Of a stretch of DNA of 64,000 nucleotides, positions 51,656-61,399 are shown in pieces. A model generated the notes under the pieces. That model was given only the letters and a program-made list of their open reading frames with translations, was not told where the DNA came from and made no database searches. This stretch comes from Curtobacterium aurantiacum (GTDB taxonomy: Bacteria > Actinomycetota > Actinomycetes > Actinomycetales > Microbacteriaceae). The number at the start of each line of letters is the position of its first letter. The stretch's first letter is position 1. The translations under genes and the position numbers were made by a program. The DNA lies in assembly GCF_018598555.1 (NCBI RefSeq), contig NZ_JAHEWN010000013.1, forward strand, positions 1 through 64,000, in the 5' to 3' direction.

Positions 51656-54600
51656 TCAGGTCAGCAGGGAGCGGATGTCGTCCGCGGTCAGGTCGTCGGC
51701 GAACAGGGCGTCGTCGTCGATCATCGTGGCGAACAGCTCGGCCTTGCGGGCGGCGAGGGCGAGGACCTTCTCCTCGATGGTGTCCTCGGCGATGAACCGC
51801 TGGACGCTCACCGACCGGGTCTGCCCGATGCGGTGCGTGCGGTCGACGGCCTGGGACTCGGCGGCGGGGTTCCACCACGGGTCGAGCACGAACACGGTGT
51901 CCGCCTCGGTCAGGGTGAGCCCGAACCCGCCGGCCTTCAACGAGATGAGGAACGCCGGGGCGGTGCCCTGCCGGAAGCGCTCGATGACCTCCGGGCGCTT
52001 GCGGGTGGAACCGTCGAGGTACTCGTAGCCGATGCCCCGGGCGTCGAGGGCATCCGAGACCATCCGCAGGAATGAGGTGAACTGACTGAACACCAGGGCG
52101 CGGCGGCCCTCGGCGGCGAGCTGTTCGAGTTCGTCGAGCAGCAGGTCGAGCTTGGCGGAGGGGATCGGCGTCGACGGCGACAGGGGCGAGTCCGACGACG
52201 CCGACCCGGACACCCCGGACGACACCAGCGCCGGCGACAGCGCGAGCATCCGCAGCAGCGTCAGCGACCGGAACACGATCATCCGGTTCTTGGACAGGTC
52301 GTCGATCAGGTCGAGGACCTTCAACCGCTCCCGGTTCAGGGTGCGCTCGTACAGCTCGCGGTGCGCGGGGTCGAGCGTGACCCGGACGACCTGTTCTTGC
52401 TTCGGGGGCAGGTCGGCGGCGACGGCTTCCTTCGTGCGGCGGAGCATGAGCGGCCGGATCCGTCGACGCAGTCGCGCGGTGAGCTCCTGGCGGGCCTCGC
52501 CGCGGAGCTCGGGCGAGGCGAGGGGCTTCACGTAGTCGTCGCCGAACCGGGTCCAGGTGGACAGCAGCCCCGGCGCGACGATGTGGAACAGTGCCCAGAG
52601 GTCGGTCAGGCCGTTCTCGAGCGGGGTGCCGGTGATCGCGAACTTCACCGGTGCCTGCAGCTCCGAGGCCACGCGGTGGGTCTGGGACTGCGGGTTCTTC
52701 ACGAACTGGGCCTCGTCGAGCACCAGTGCCGACCACGGCAGGTCGGTCCAGGCGCGGGCGTCGAGCCGGAGCAACGCGTACGAGGTGACGACGACGTCCG
52801 ACGCTGCGGCGGTCCGCGCGACGAGCCCCGGGTCCTTCAACGACGTCGAGGTCACCGTCGCGACCCGCAGCGACGGCACGAACTTGGCGGCTTCGGCGGC
52901 CCAGTTGCCGACGACCGACGTCGGTGCGATGACCAGGAACGGGGGAGCGGCGGGCTCCGCGGCGCGACGGGCGGCGACCATCGCGAGCACCTGCAGCGTC
53001 TTGCCGAGGCCCATGTCGTCGGCGAGCACCCCGCCGATGCCGTGCGTCACCAGGAACGACAGCCACGCGTACCCGGCGTGCTGGTACGGCCGCAGGTCGG
53101 CGTGGACGGTGTCCGGCACGGGGACGTCACCCGGAGGAGTCGCCCCGAGCAGCCCGGAGGCGATCGCCTGCCAGCGTTCGTCGTGCGAGGTCTCGTCGGC
53201 CAGCAGGTCGAACTCCGACCACAGCCCGGCGTGCAGGGGCGTGACGGCGATCGGCTGGTCGGGCTCCCACTCGTCCAGGTCGCGGGCCTCGTCGATGAGC
53301 TCCTTGAGCCGGTCGAACGCGGGGTCGGCGAGCGACAGGTACGAGTTGTCGACGAGCTTGAGTCGTCGCTGCCGACCCGCGAGCGCGGTGAGCAGCGGTG
53401 TGAAGGGGATCTGCTTGCCGTTGACGCTCACGATGATGCCGAGGTCGAACCAGTCGTGCTTGTCCGACGGCATCGTCGTGACACGGATGTGCGGCCGACC
53501 GCTCAGCCGCTCGTAGTCGAGGCGCTCGCCCTGCACGACGGTGCGGACGCCGAGCGACGGCAGCTCGGGCAGGAACTCGTTCGCGAACACCGCGACGTCG
53601 GCCCCGTCGATGGCGCCGTCCTGGAACCAGTCCAGTCCGCCACCGGGTCCGGCAGGGCGGACGGGAGGCCCGGCCTGCGTCGCGTCGTCGGCCGGCGTCG
53701 TCGACGTGGTCGGCTCCACCGCCGTGGTCGGTTCCGCCACGGGTGCGTCGTCGTTGCCGGCCTGCTCGTCGGTGCCGGCTGGATCGTCGGCGGCACGGAG
53801 CCCGGAGAGGTCGGGGAGTGGGCCGTGCAGGGACACCGGGTCCTTCCGGCCGTCGACGTGCCAGCGCCAGTGCAGGTGCACGCGGTCGTCGGTGCGCGGC
53901 GCCCGGGCCGGCTCGAACGTCGCGGTCAGGACGAGCTCGGGCGGGGTGCGCTCGGGCAGCTCCACCGAGCCGTCGGAGCTGACCAGGCCGAGGGCACCGC
54001 GCAACCGGGGCGACCAGTCGGCCAGGAACTCGTCGACCTCGGCGGTGGGCACGGTGATCCGGGTGCCCTCGACGAGCATGCGGCGCTGGTCCTCGGGCAC
54101 CGGCGCCGGGGTCGGGGCGACGGCGACCGTGAACTCGGGGCTCTCGCGGAACACGTAGACGCCGTGGTCGCCGATCATCCGCGCGGCACCGGGCACCACG
54201 GGCCGGCCGTCGAGCACGGCACTCGCGCCGATCACCACGGCGTCGTCGCGCCGGGCGACGTCGAGCAGCACCTGGGCCTGCGTTCCGAGCACCGCTCCGC
54301 CCTCGCGCTTGCCCGTGACGAACGCGATGTCGAGCGCCGCGGCCTGCTGCAGGAGTGGCCAGAGCAGCGGGCTCCGGAAGTCGTCGAGGTGCAGCCAGTC
54401 GCTCTCACCCGGGAGCCCGGCGAGCTGCCCGGCGCGGTGCAGGGCGGCGAGCTGCAGGAACCAGGCGTGCTGCTCGGCACCGACGCCGAGCCGGTTCTGC
54501 GAGTAGGGGAGCGTGCCCCAGGTCAGCTGCCCGCGCACCCAGTTGCCGGCGTCGCTGCGTGTGACCGGGCGGACCCCGAGTCGGACACTGCGGGACGGTG

Positions 54601-55087
54601 CGGGCAGGGCGCGGCCGGCCGCACGGGCTCGCGAGGCGAGCTTGGCGGGGACCGCGTCACGCAACTCGAACTGCAGTCCCATCCGCGTGCCCTGCGAGGT
54701 GGGAGCCCGCTCGTCGTCACCGGCGAGGCGGGCGAGGTCGTGCCTCCAGTCAGACGGCGGCGGAGCCGGCGCTTCCGGACGTGGGCCGGCGTTCGCGGCG
54801 AGGGCACGGGCGTTGATGGTGAGGAGCGCGGCCGCGACGTGCTTGCAGTCCCCGCCGAGGGGGCAGCTGCAGGTGCTGCGGACCGGGCGGACGAAGTCGC
54901 CGCGCGCCGGGGTGGTGTCCACGCGGAGTTCGTACGGGTCGTCGGCGGTGCCGGACACGACCGCGGTGACCGTGCCGTCGTCGTCGTGCCAGGTGGCGTC
55001 GTCGACCAGACCGGCGCGGACGACGTCGCGTGCGCGACCGAAGGTCTGCGGCCCGACGAAGCGGATGACGTCGACGGCGTCGATCAT
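51656..55087 (-). CDS. SWIM-zinc-finger SNF2/Rad54-type ATPase
   Basis: 1143 aa. SWIM finger C73-x-C75-x5-C81-x-H83 near the N-terminus, a long middle domain, then the Swi2/Snf2 ATPase: Walker A DDMGLGKT (K696), DEAQ (D791), ALVFSQFTSFLRM, and motif VI QAVDRTHRIGQ. DNA translocase likely remodelling nucleoprotein. A Ser/Thr/Pro linker (~residues 480-500) includes PPVRP, encoded by a copy of the dispersed GGGCCTCC motif. Start ATG at 55087 is the first before the conserved domain; upstream ATG/GTG codons give no better ribosome-binding site. Confidence 0.87.
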   Translation of the reverse strand: MIDAVDVIRFVGPQTFGRARDVVRAGLVDDATWHDDDGTVTAVVSGTADDPYELRVDTTPARGDFVRPVRSTCSCPLGGDCKHVAAALLTINARALAANAGPRPEAPAPPPSDWRHDLARLAGDDERAPTSQGTRMGLQFELRDAVPAKLASRARAAGRALPAPSRSVRLGVRPVTRSDAGNWVRGQLTWGTLPYSQNRLGVGAEQHAWFLQLAALHRAGQLAGLPGESDWLHLDDFRSPLLWPLLQQAAALDIAFVTGKREGGAVLGTQAQVLLDVARRDDAVVIGASAVLDGRPVVPGAARMIGDHGVYVFRESPEFTVAVAPTPAPVPEDQRRMLVEGTRITVPTAEVDEFLADWSPRLRGALGLVSSDGSVELPERTPPELVLTATFEPARAPRTDDRVHLHWRWHVDGRKDPVSLHGPLPDLSGLRAADDPAGTDEQAGNDDAPVAEPTTAVEPTTSTTPADDATQAGPPVRPAGPGGGLDWFQDGAIDGADVAVFANEFLPELPSLGVRTVVQGERLDYERLSGRPHIRVTTMPSDKHDWFDLGIIVSVNGKQIPFTPLLTALAGRQRRLKLVDNSYLSLADPAFDRLKELIDEARDLDEWEPDQPIAVTPLHAGLWSEFDLLADETSHDERWQAIASGLLGATPPGDVPVPDTVHADLRPYQHAGYAWLSFLVTHGIGGVLADDMGLGKTLQVLAMVAARRAAEPAAPPFLVIAPTSVVGNWAAEAAKFVPSLRVATVTSTSLKDPGLVARTAAASDVVVTSYALLRLDARAWTDLPWSALVLDEAQFVKNPQSQTHRVASELQAPVKFAITGTPLENGLTDLWALFHIVAPGLLSTWTRFGDDYVKPLASPELRGEARQELTARLRRRIRPLMLRRTKEAVAADLPPKQEQVVRVTLDPAHRELYERTLNRERLKVLDLIDDLSKNRMIVFRSLTLLRMLALSPALVSSGVSGSASSDSPLSPSTPIPSAKLDLLLDELEQLAAEGRRALVFSQFTSFLRMVSDALDARGIGYEYLDGSTRKRPEVIERFRQGTAPAFLISLKAGGFGLTLTEADTVFVLDPWWNPAAESQAVDRTHRIGQTRSVSVQRFIAEDTIEEKVLALAARKAELFATMIDDDALFADDLTADDIRSLLT

Positions 55088-55224
55088 CGGGGCGGCTGGC
55101 ACGTGACCATCGTGCCAGTCACCACCGACGATCCCCGCCGCCACCCTGTGCGACGAACATCTGACAGGACTACCGTCCAACTCGGATCGCGACGACTGCG
55201 ATCCGCCGAACCGATTGGAAACGC

Positions 55225-55422
55225 ATGCCGGACCGACTGCGGTGGGTACGCGACTCCGCCGACCACTGGAACGGGTGGCTCGACGCCGAGGTCGTGTGCG
55301 ACATCACCCGGACCGACACGTACAACGTCGATTCCCCCGACCACTCGCTGACCGGTGGGCACTCGTCGTTCGAGAGCGCAGCAGCGCAGGTGCACGGCTG
55401 GGTCCGCTGGTCCGGCCGTTAG
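55225..55422 (+). CDS. small hypothetical protein
   Basis: 65-aa acidic/aromatic protein (RLRWVRDSADHWNGWLDAEV ... VHGWVRWSGR). ATG with GGAAA about 5 nt upstream, good third-position GC bias. Divergent from the SNF2 gene and 116 bp before the AraC regulator. Family not recognised. Confidence 0.55.
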   Translation: MPDRLRWVRDSADHWNGWLDAEVVCDITRTDTYNVDSPDHSLTGGHSSFESAAAQVHGWVRWSGR

Positions 55423-55538
55423 GCCGCAGAGCGCAACCTGGTTGTACGACAACCCACTGCTCCCTAGCGTGAGAGAGCAGGCTGGGGACCACCCGGAGGT
55501 GACCGCACCGCTCTGCTCCAGGAGAGAGAGGTGTTCCG

Positions 55539-56540
55539 ATGACCGACACGACCGAGTCGCAGGCGCCCGCTCCGGGTTCCGATCCTGCTGCACGGCCCGC
55601 CCAGCCACGTTCGCTCGTCGCCGTGGCCGGCCAGGACACCGACCAAGCCATCAACTCGCTCGCCGGCATGTACGCGGGCAAGGCCTGGTACTCCCGGGCA
55701 CTCGACCAGGACTACTGGTTCAAGTACGTCGGCGTCGGTGACGAACGGCTGAGCATCCGCCGTTCGCAGATGCACGGGTACCTGCGGGGCGACGTCGCCA
55801 CCGAGGGCGAGGTCGTCGTCCAGTGGCTCGAACGCGGTGAAGCGCGCGTCGACGTCGGCCGTGACGAGGTCCGCATGCAGCCCGGCGTGCCGACGATGTT
55901 CCCCGTCGAGCGCCGGTTCGAGATGGAGTACCAGGACTGGGACCAGCGCCTGGTGCACCTCCGACGCGACCTCGTGCTCGACGTCGCCGCCGAGAACCAC
56001 CTCGTCGACGGCACCATGGCGTTCGACACCGCCGCAGCGCCGGACCCCGCCGCAGTCGGCCTGTGGCGGACCGCGGTGTCGGGAGCGCTGCGGGCCCTGC
56101 GCGAGGAGGGCGAGGGGTCCCTCGCCTGGCACGAGGCCCAGCGCGACGTCGCCCGAGCACTGTTCCGCATGTACCCGCTGCAGGCCGAGCGGTTCCCCGC
56201 CGGCTACGGCACCCGGAGCGACGGACGGCTCCGTGCCGCGGTCGAGTTCATCCAGGCGCACGCCCACCAGCCGCTCACCGTCGCCGACATCGCGCAGGCC
56301 GCCGGTCTCAGCATCCGCGGGATCCAGGAGTCGTTCCAGCGGGCGTTCGAGCGCTCGCCGATGACGTACCTGCGCGAGGTGCGGCTCGGACGGGTGCACG
56401 AGGAGCTGCGGATCCTCGACCCGCAGGCGACCTCGGTGGCCGACGTCGCCCGGCGCTGGGGCTTCGCGCACATGGGGCGGTTCGCCTCGGTGTACGCGAA
56501 CCGGTTCGGGGAGTACCCGCGGGAGACGTTGCGGCGCTGA
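55539..56540 (+). CDS. AraC-family transcriptional regulator
   Basis: 333 aa. N-terminal sensing domain (~220 residues) and a C-terminal AraC double HTH (about 228-330; AAVEFIQAHAHQPLTVADIA, then LREVRLGRVHEEL, ending FGEYPRETLRR). ATG has GGAGAGAG upstream. The convergent APC permease gene begins beyond; its target is unknown. Confidence 0.9.
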   Translation: MTDTTESQAPAPGSDPAARPAQPRSLVAVAGQDTDQAINSLAGMYAGKAWYSRALDQDYWFKYVGVGDERLSIRRSQMHGYLRGDVATEGEVVVQWLERGEARVDVGRDEVRMQPGVPTMFPVERRFEMEYQDWDQRLVHLRRDLVLDVAAENHLVDGTMAFDTAAAPDPAAVGLWRTAVSGALRALREEGEGSLAWHEAQRDVARALFRMYPLQAERFPAGYGTRSDGRLRAAVEFIQAHAHQPLTVADIAQAAGLSIRGIQESFQRAFERSPMTYLREVRLGRVHEELRILDPQATSVADVARRWGFAHMGRFASVYANRFGEYPRETLRR

Positions 56541-56572
56541 GGGGCGTGGGCGCTGCCGGCGTCGCCGCGGCG

Positions 56573-57985
56573 TCAGCGCTTCGTCGGCTCGGCCAGCTTG
56601 CTGTGCTTCCGCGAGTACGCGAAGTACACGACGAGGCCGATCGCGAACCAGATCCCGAACCGCACCCACGTCTCCCACTGCAGGAACGTCACGAGCCACA
56701 GCGACGCGATGACGCCGATGATCGGGATGACGGGCATGAACGGCAGCCGGAACTGCCGGTCGAGCTCGGGCTGCCGGTAGCGCAGCACGATCACGGCGCC
56801 GCAGACGACCACGAACGCGAGCAGGATGCCGATGTTCGTCAGCTCCGCGACCACGCCGATCGGCAGCACACCGGCGAGGACCGCCGACGCGATGCCGAGG
56901 ATCCACGTGACCCGGGTCGGGACGTGGCGCTTCGGGTCGGTCTTCGCGAACCACTTCGGCATCAGGCCGTCGCGGCTCATCGAGAACCAGACGCGCGAGG
57001 CGCCGAGCATGAACGTGACGAGCACCGTGACGATGCCGACGATGGCCCCGATCGCGATGATGTTCGCGACCCCGCCGAGTCCGACCGACGCGAACGCCGA
57101 CGAGAAGCCCGACGCCGGGTCGATGTCCTTGTAGTCCTGCATGCCCGTCAGCACGATCGTCGCCAGGACGTAGAGGACCATCGAGATGCCGAGGGACAGC
57201 AGGATCGCCTTCGGCATGTGCTTGCGGGCGTCGGTGGACTCCTCGGCCGCGGTGGACATCGCGTCGTAGCCGAACACGGCGAAGAACACGGTCGCGGCAC
57301 CGGTCATCACGCCGCCGAAGCCGAACGGGAAGTACGGGGAGTAGTTCGCGCTGTTGATGTGGAACACCCCGAGCACCACGATGAGCACGACGAGCGCCAC
57401 CTTGATGCCGACGGCGACGAACTCGAACCGGGCGGCGCTGCGGATGCCACGGGTGAGCACGAACGCGGTGAGCAGGCACAGGATGATCGCGAACACGTCG
57501 ACCACGTGGCCCTCGCCCGTGCCGGGTGCGCCGAGCATCCAGGCGGGCAGGTCGATGCCGAACTGGCCGACCAGGAACCCGACGTACCCGGAGATACCGA
57601 TCGCGACCACCGCCACGATCGCGGTGTACTCGAGCAGCAGGTCCCAGCCGATGAACCAGCCGACGATCTCGCCGAGCACCGCGTAACCGTACGTGTACGC
57701 GCTGCCGGCCTTCGGGATGAGCCCGGCGAACTCGGCGTACGACAGCGCTGCGGCGGCACTCGCGACCCCGGCGACGAGGAAGCTGATCAGGACCGCGGGT
57801 CCGGCGACGCCGTTCGCCACGGTGCCGGCGAGGGTGAAGATGCCGGCGCCGATGATGCCGCCGATGCCGATCGCGGTGAGCTGCCACAGGCCGAGGTGCC
57901 GTTTCAGGCCGCCCTCGCCCCCGGCCTCGTCATCGATCGTCTCGATGGGCTTCCGTCGGAACAGGGTGCGTGTCGTCGTCGTCAC
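56573..57985 (-). CDS. APC-family amino acid permease
   Basis: 470 aa, about 12 helices. The conserved APC start GLWQLTAIGIGGIIGAGIFT lies near residues 30-50, and FFAVFGYDAMSTAAEE marks the substrate-pathway helix. The cationic amino acid transporter-like C-terminus (YFAYSRKHSKL) is present. I start it at the GTG 57985 that directly precedes TTTTRTLFRRKP; upstream in-frame sequence is not protein-like. Confidence 0.88.
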   Translation of the reverse strand: MTTTTRTLFRRKPIETIDDEAGGEGGLKRHLGLWQLTAIGIGGIIGAGIFTLAGTVANGVAGPAVLISFLVAGVASAAAALSYAEFAGLIPKAGSAYTYGYAVLGEIVGWFIGWDLLLEYTAIVAVVAIGISGYVGFLVGQFGIDLPAWMLGAPGTGEGHVVDVFAIILCLLTAFVLTRGIRSAARFEFVAVGIKVALVVLIVVLGVFHINSANYSPYFPFGFGGVMTGAATVFFAVFGYDAMSTAAEESTDARKHMPKAILLSLGISMVLYVLATIVLTGMQDYKDIDPASGFSSAFASVGLGGVANIIAIGAIVGIVTVLVTFMLGASRVWFSMSRDGLMPKWFAKTDPKRHVPTRVTWILGIASAVLAGVLPIGVVAELTNIGILLAFVVVCGAVIVLRYRQPELDRQFRLPFMPVIPIIGVIASLWLVTFLQWETWVRFGIWFAIGLVVYFAYSRKHSKLAEPTKR

Positions 57986-58200
57986 CCGCCCATGGTGCAC
58001 CCGGAGACGATTCCGCGCACGTGGCGCACGCGGCGGGCTGCGCGGTTCCGGGCGAGGTTTCGTGCTGGGCGACAGTCCTCGCGCCGCCGGGCCCGTGAAC
58101 TGTCGCTGAGCGCGAAAGAACAGCCCGACCCGCACGAACGCGCCCCGCCACCGCCCCACGCACGCGGCCGGACCGCAGGCAGCCCGCGTAGACCTGGAGC

Positions 58201-58701
58201 ATGCGCCACCCGAACAGGACCGAGCCCGGCCCCGGCCAGGAATCCGTCTGGGACTACCCCCGCCCGCCCGCCGTCGAGCCGGTCACCGCCCGCGTCGTCG
58301 TCCGCCTCGGCGGCACGGTCGTCGCGGACACGACCGACGCCGTCCGCGTGCTCGAGACCTCGCACCCGCCGGTCTACTACCTGCCGATGGCCGACCTCGC
58401 CGAGGGGGCGCTCGTCGCGGCGTCCGGCTCGAGCATGTGCGAGTTCAAGGGGCTCGCGCGCTACTTCGACGTCGTGGGCGGTGACGGCACGGTCGCGAGC
58501 CGTGCCGCCTGGAACTACCCGACGCCCGTTCCCGGCTACGGGTCGCTGCGGGAACGCGTCGCGATCTACCCGTCCGCGATGGACTCCTGCGAGGTCGGCG
58601 GCGAACGAGTCCAGGCGCAGGACGGCGACTTCTACGGCGGCTGGATAACGGCGGACGTCGTCGGCCCGTTCAAGGGAGCGCCCGGCACGCTCGGCTGGTG
58701 A
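58201..58701 (+). CDS. DUF427 family protein
   Basis: 166 aa. The DUF427 core is complete: RVVVRLGGTVVADTTDAVRV, PPVYYLP, CEFKGLARYFDV, AAWNYPTPVPG, and VAIYPSAMDSCEV. A beta-tent fold protein of unknown function. Stands alone, divergent from the APC permease gene. Confidence 0.9.
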   Translation: MRHPNRTEPGPGQESVWDYPRPPAVEPVTARVVVRLGGTVVADTTDAVRVLETSHPPVYYLPMADLAEGALVAASGSSMCEFKGLARYFDVVGGDGTVASRAAWNYPTPVPGYGSLRERVAIYPSAMDSCEVGGERVQAQDGDFYGGWITADVVGPFKGAPGTLGW

Positions 58702-58763
58702 CCCGGCGTCGCGACGCCGGGTGGCTCCGAGCCGGACCGACCAGGGTCGTGCGCGGCGGGGCG

Positions 58764-58790
58764 GACCCGACCCGGGCCTCCAGTCCGGAC
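58764..58790. repeat. GGGCCTCCAG-core repeat
   Basis: CCCGACCCGGGCCTCCAGTC between the convergent DUF427 and membrane-protein genes. A degenerate member of the element at 43136 and 50721. Confidence 0.5.
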
Positions 58791-58794
58791 CGCG

Positions 58795-59127
58795 TCAGCG
58801 GTTGGCGTACGGCGACCAGAACGGCGGTGGGAACGCGCCGCCGGTCACGATCACGAGCACCTGCCACACGAGCATGACGAGTCCGGCGCCGCCGATCACG
58901 ATGCCGATCCACGACCACACCCGCACCGCACGACGACGGCCGGCGATCCGGATCGCCCGCCACCCGCTCAGCACGCACACGAGCCCGAACACCGCACCGA
59001 GCAGCACGTGCCGGGTGGTCGACTGCGCGGGCACGATGATGCCGAGGTAGAACGCGACCGGTCCGAGCAACACCGCGAACGTCGCCGGGGCTGCCGGCGG
59101 TTCGTGGTCCCGAGCGACTGCTCCCAT
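58795..59127 (-). CDS. small membrane protein, unknown
   Basis: 110 aa with three hydrophobic helices (about 18-37, 41-58 and 73-97), separated by an Arg-rich cytoplasmic loop (IRIAGRRRAVRVW). C-terminal WSPYANR. Not recognised, though small actinobacterial DUF4190-like proteins have a similar plan. Confidence 0.6.
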   Translation of the reverse strand: MGAVARDHEPPAAPATFAVLLGPVAFYLGIIVPAQSTTRHVLLGAVFGLVCVLSGWRAIRIAGRRRAVRVWSWIGIVIGGAGLVMLVWQVLVIVTGGAFPPPFWSPYANR

Positions 59128-59217
59128 GCGTCTGAATGTAGCGAGTGAACCTCGCTTCGTGCGCGTCCAGGCCGCGCAACGCGGGCAGGCGTCGGTCAGA
59201 ACGGGCACCATGGGGGC

Positions 59218-59598
59218 ATGCGTTCCGTCTTCCGCGTCCTGCTCGGCCTGGTCCTCGTCGTCGCGGGCACGAGCCACCTCACCGTCGCGCGTGGGGAGTT
59301 CACGGCCCAGGTCCCCGACTTCGTGCCCCTCGACGACGACACCACGGTGCTCGCGTCCGGTGTCGCGGAGATCACGCTCGGCTCGGCCCTGGTGCTCGCT
59401 CCGAAGCGGGCCCGCCGCGTCGTCGGCACGGTCGCGGCCCTGTTCTTCACGGTGATCTTCCCCGGCAACCTGTCGCAGTGGGTCAACCGCCGTGACGCCT
59501 TCGGTCTGGACAGCGACGAGAAGCGCTTCGTCCGCCTGTTCGGTCAGCCCCTCCTCGTCGCGCTCGCCCTCTGGTCGACGCGCGGCCGGCGCTCCTGA
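59218..59598 (+). CDS. DoxX-like membrane protein
   Basis: 126 aa. Four helices with the DoxX/DoxD-type beginning FRVLLGLVLVVAGTSHLTVA and mid-protein GVAEITLGSALVLAPKRAR. Function in redox or membrane homeostasis is suggested for the family only. It overlaps the next gene by 1 bp (TGATG). Confidence 0.78.
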   Translation: MRSVFRVLLGLVLVVAGTSHLTVARGEFTAQVPDFVPLDDDTTVLASGVAEITLGSALVLAPKRARRVVGTVAALFFTVIFPGNLSQWVNRRDAFGLDSDEKRFVRLFGQPLLVALALWSTRGRRS

Positions 59599-60056
59599 TG
59601 GGCGCGCCCGCGCGGCAGACCGGTCCGGCACCCGGGCCCGGTGCCGGGGCGGGCCTCGATCCGCTCGGGTCCGGCCCGGCACGCTTCGGTCGGGAGGCCC
59701 GCCACCCCCTGGCCGGTCGCAGCCGCGTCGCCGACGTGGTCGCTTCCACCGCCCTGCTCGTGCTGCTCACGGTCGAGGCGCTGGCAGCGGGATGGGGCAT
59801 CAAGCTCATGTCGCTCGCGTTCGTGTCGTGCGCGGCGCCGGGCAACACCTGCAACGAGACGCTGGGGGACTCGGTGGTCGTCGTGGGGCCGATCCTCGTC
59901 GCGGGGGTGCTCGTCGCGACGATCGCGGTCTGCGTGCTGCGGCTCGTGCGTCGGCGGCTGACCTGGCCGGTGGTGCTCGTCGGCATGGCGGCGGTCGTCG
60001 CGGTGTTCTTCGCGTCGCTGTTGCTCGTCGACAGCTCCGTGACGCACGGCATCTGA
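59598..60056 (+). CDS. membrane protein, unknown
   Basis: 152 aa. Pro/Gly-rich 40-residue N-terminus, then three helices (about 48-72, 93-113 and 121-145) with a two-cysteine outer loop (SCAAPGNTCNE). ATG overlaps the DoxX-like stop, so translation is coupled. Family not confidently recognised. Confidence 0.65.
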   Translation: MGAPARQTGPAPGPGAGAGLDPLGSGPARFGREARHPLAGRSRVADVVASTALLVLLTVEALAAGWGIKLMSLAFVSCAAPGNTCNETLGDSVVVVGPILVAGVLVATIAVCVLRLVRRRLTWPVVLVGMAAVVAVFFASLLLVDSSVTHGI

Positions 60057-60151
60057 CGGCTCGTTCCTCCACAGCCTGTGTCGTTCGAGTAGCTGTCCAC
60101 AGAAGCCGGGGTTCGCCTCGGTGGCGGTGGTCTGGTCGCCACGCTGGAGTC

Positions 60152-60586
60152 ATGCCTGACACCGACATGCTCGCCCGCCTCATCCGTGAACCCGTCCGCA
60201 CCGACGACGACGTCGTCCAGCTCGTCGAAGCCGTGGTCGAACGGCCGCTCCGCCGCCAGTGCTGGGTGCTGTTCCTCGACGACCGCGGGATCTCGATCCC
60301 GTTCCTGCTGCCGATCGCCGACCTGCCGTACTCGCCGGACGAGCACGTCGACGACTTCGCGGCCCTGATCGCGGACATCGTGGCGCAGCTCGGTGCCGCC
60401 GACGTGGTGCTCGTGTGGGAACGGCCCGGTGCCGACCGGCTCCACCCGGTCGACTGGGAGTGGGTCGACGCCTGCGCCTGTGCCCTCGACGAGCAGTCGG
60501 TCCGGCTCCGCGCGCAGGTCGTCGTGCACAGCGGGGGCGCCGCGATCGTCGAGTTCGACGAGGAAACGCATGCGGTGGCCTCGTGA
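60152..60586 (+). CDS. conserved hypothetical protein
   Basis: 144-aa acidic soluble protein. Reads as an alpha/beta domain (QCWVLFLDDRGISIPFLLPI ... DVVLVWERPGADRLHPVDWE) of a kind common in actinobacteria with no assigned role. ATG at 60152 with TGGAG upstream. Convergent with the next gene, 4 bp between stops. Confidence 0.7.
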   Translation: MPDTDMLARLIREPVRTDDDVVQLVEAVVERPLRRQCWVLFLDDRGISIPFLLPIADLPYSPDEHVDDFAALIADIVAQLGAADVVLVWERPGADRLHPVDWEWVDACACALDEQSVRLRAQVVVHSGGAAIVEFDEETHAVAS

Positions 60587-60590
60587 GCGG

Positions 60591-61211
60591 TCAGCCCTGC
60601 GGGGCGGTGTCCGGCACGGCCTGGCCGGTGAGCTCCTCGACGATCGTCTTCGCCTGTGGCCACGACTTCGCGTAGTGGTCCGGGTCCGAGTTGATCTGCA
60701 CGGCGTGCGCCATCTGCGTCGGGGTCATCGTCTTCCAGCCCGGCACCTTCACGAGCTTCGCGTAGAACATCGACGCGGCCGTGTACGGGTCCATCCGCTG
60801 CTCGTACGTGCCCCAGGCGCCGTTGTCGCGCTGCTGGAACAGGCCGCGGCTGTCCGGGCCCGCGGCGTCCCCGTGGTCCAGGTTCACCAGGCTCGACTCG
60901 CCGATCGCGGTCATCACGCCGACGGCCTGCGTGTGCGGCCCGATGCCGAGCGCCCGGGCGGCTTCGATCACGTGCGCGGCGTTCACCAGGCGGTCCTGGC
61001 AGAAGCCGCCGACGGGGCCGGCCGGCACGACCATCCCGCCGATCGTCTTCGACGACACGGCCGGACACGCGGGAGTCGGGGTCGCGGCGCTCGACTTCGC
61101 GATGCCGGCGATGGAGTTCACCGCGATCACCACGAGGACGACGACGCCGATGCCGACCGCCACGATCCCGGCGCCGAACACCGAGGCGAGGGTGATGCCG
61201 ACGCGGTGCAT
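60591..61211 (-). CDS. membrane-anchored lysozyme/transglycosylase-like protein
   Basis: 206 aa. One N-terminal helix (about 8-33) as signal anchor, then a lysozyme-like domain: helix LVNAAHVIEAARALGIG, E105 in VGVMTAIGESSLVN as candidate catalytic glutamate, and the downstream GPDSRGLFQQRDNGAWG, DPYTAASMFYAKL. Such domains cleave peptidoglycan in actinobacteria and conjugative elements. Catalysis is inferred. Confidence 0.78.
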   Translation of the reverse strand: MHRVGITLASVFGAGIVAVGIGVVVLVVIAVNSIAGIAKSSAATPTPACPAVSSKTIGGMVVPAGPVGGFCQDRLVNAAHVIEAARALGIGPHTQAVGVMTAIGESSLVNLDHGDAAGPDSRGLFQQRDNGAWGTYEQRMDPYTAASMFYAKLVKVPGWKTMTPTQMAHAVQINSDPDHYAKSWPQAKTIVEELTGQAVPDTAPQG

Positions 61212-61328
61212 GACGGGACCTCTCGACGGGCTGGGCGGGTGCTGGGCGGGCGGAGCGGGAAGAGCAGCACGAGCGTACGGGTGCCCGCTGGGAAGCGTGC
61301 GGCGCCCCGCCGTGATCGCACGCTCAGC

Positions 61329-61356
61329 GGTTCACGGTTCACGGTTCGCGGTTCGC
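61329..61356. repeat. four tandem heptamers
   Basis: GGTTCAC GGTTCAC GGTTCGC GGTTCGC in the upstream region of the lysozyme-like gene. The unit equals the middle of the 48-bp palindrome arm (GGTTCRC) and lies 44 bp from copy 5. Confidence 0.7.
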
Positions 61357-61399
61357 CGCCGGTTGCTCGCGGCGGGGAAGGTGCATCCCCGACGACGAG

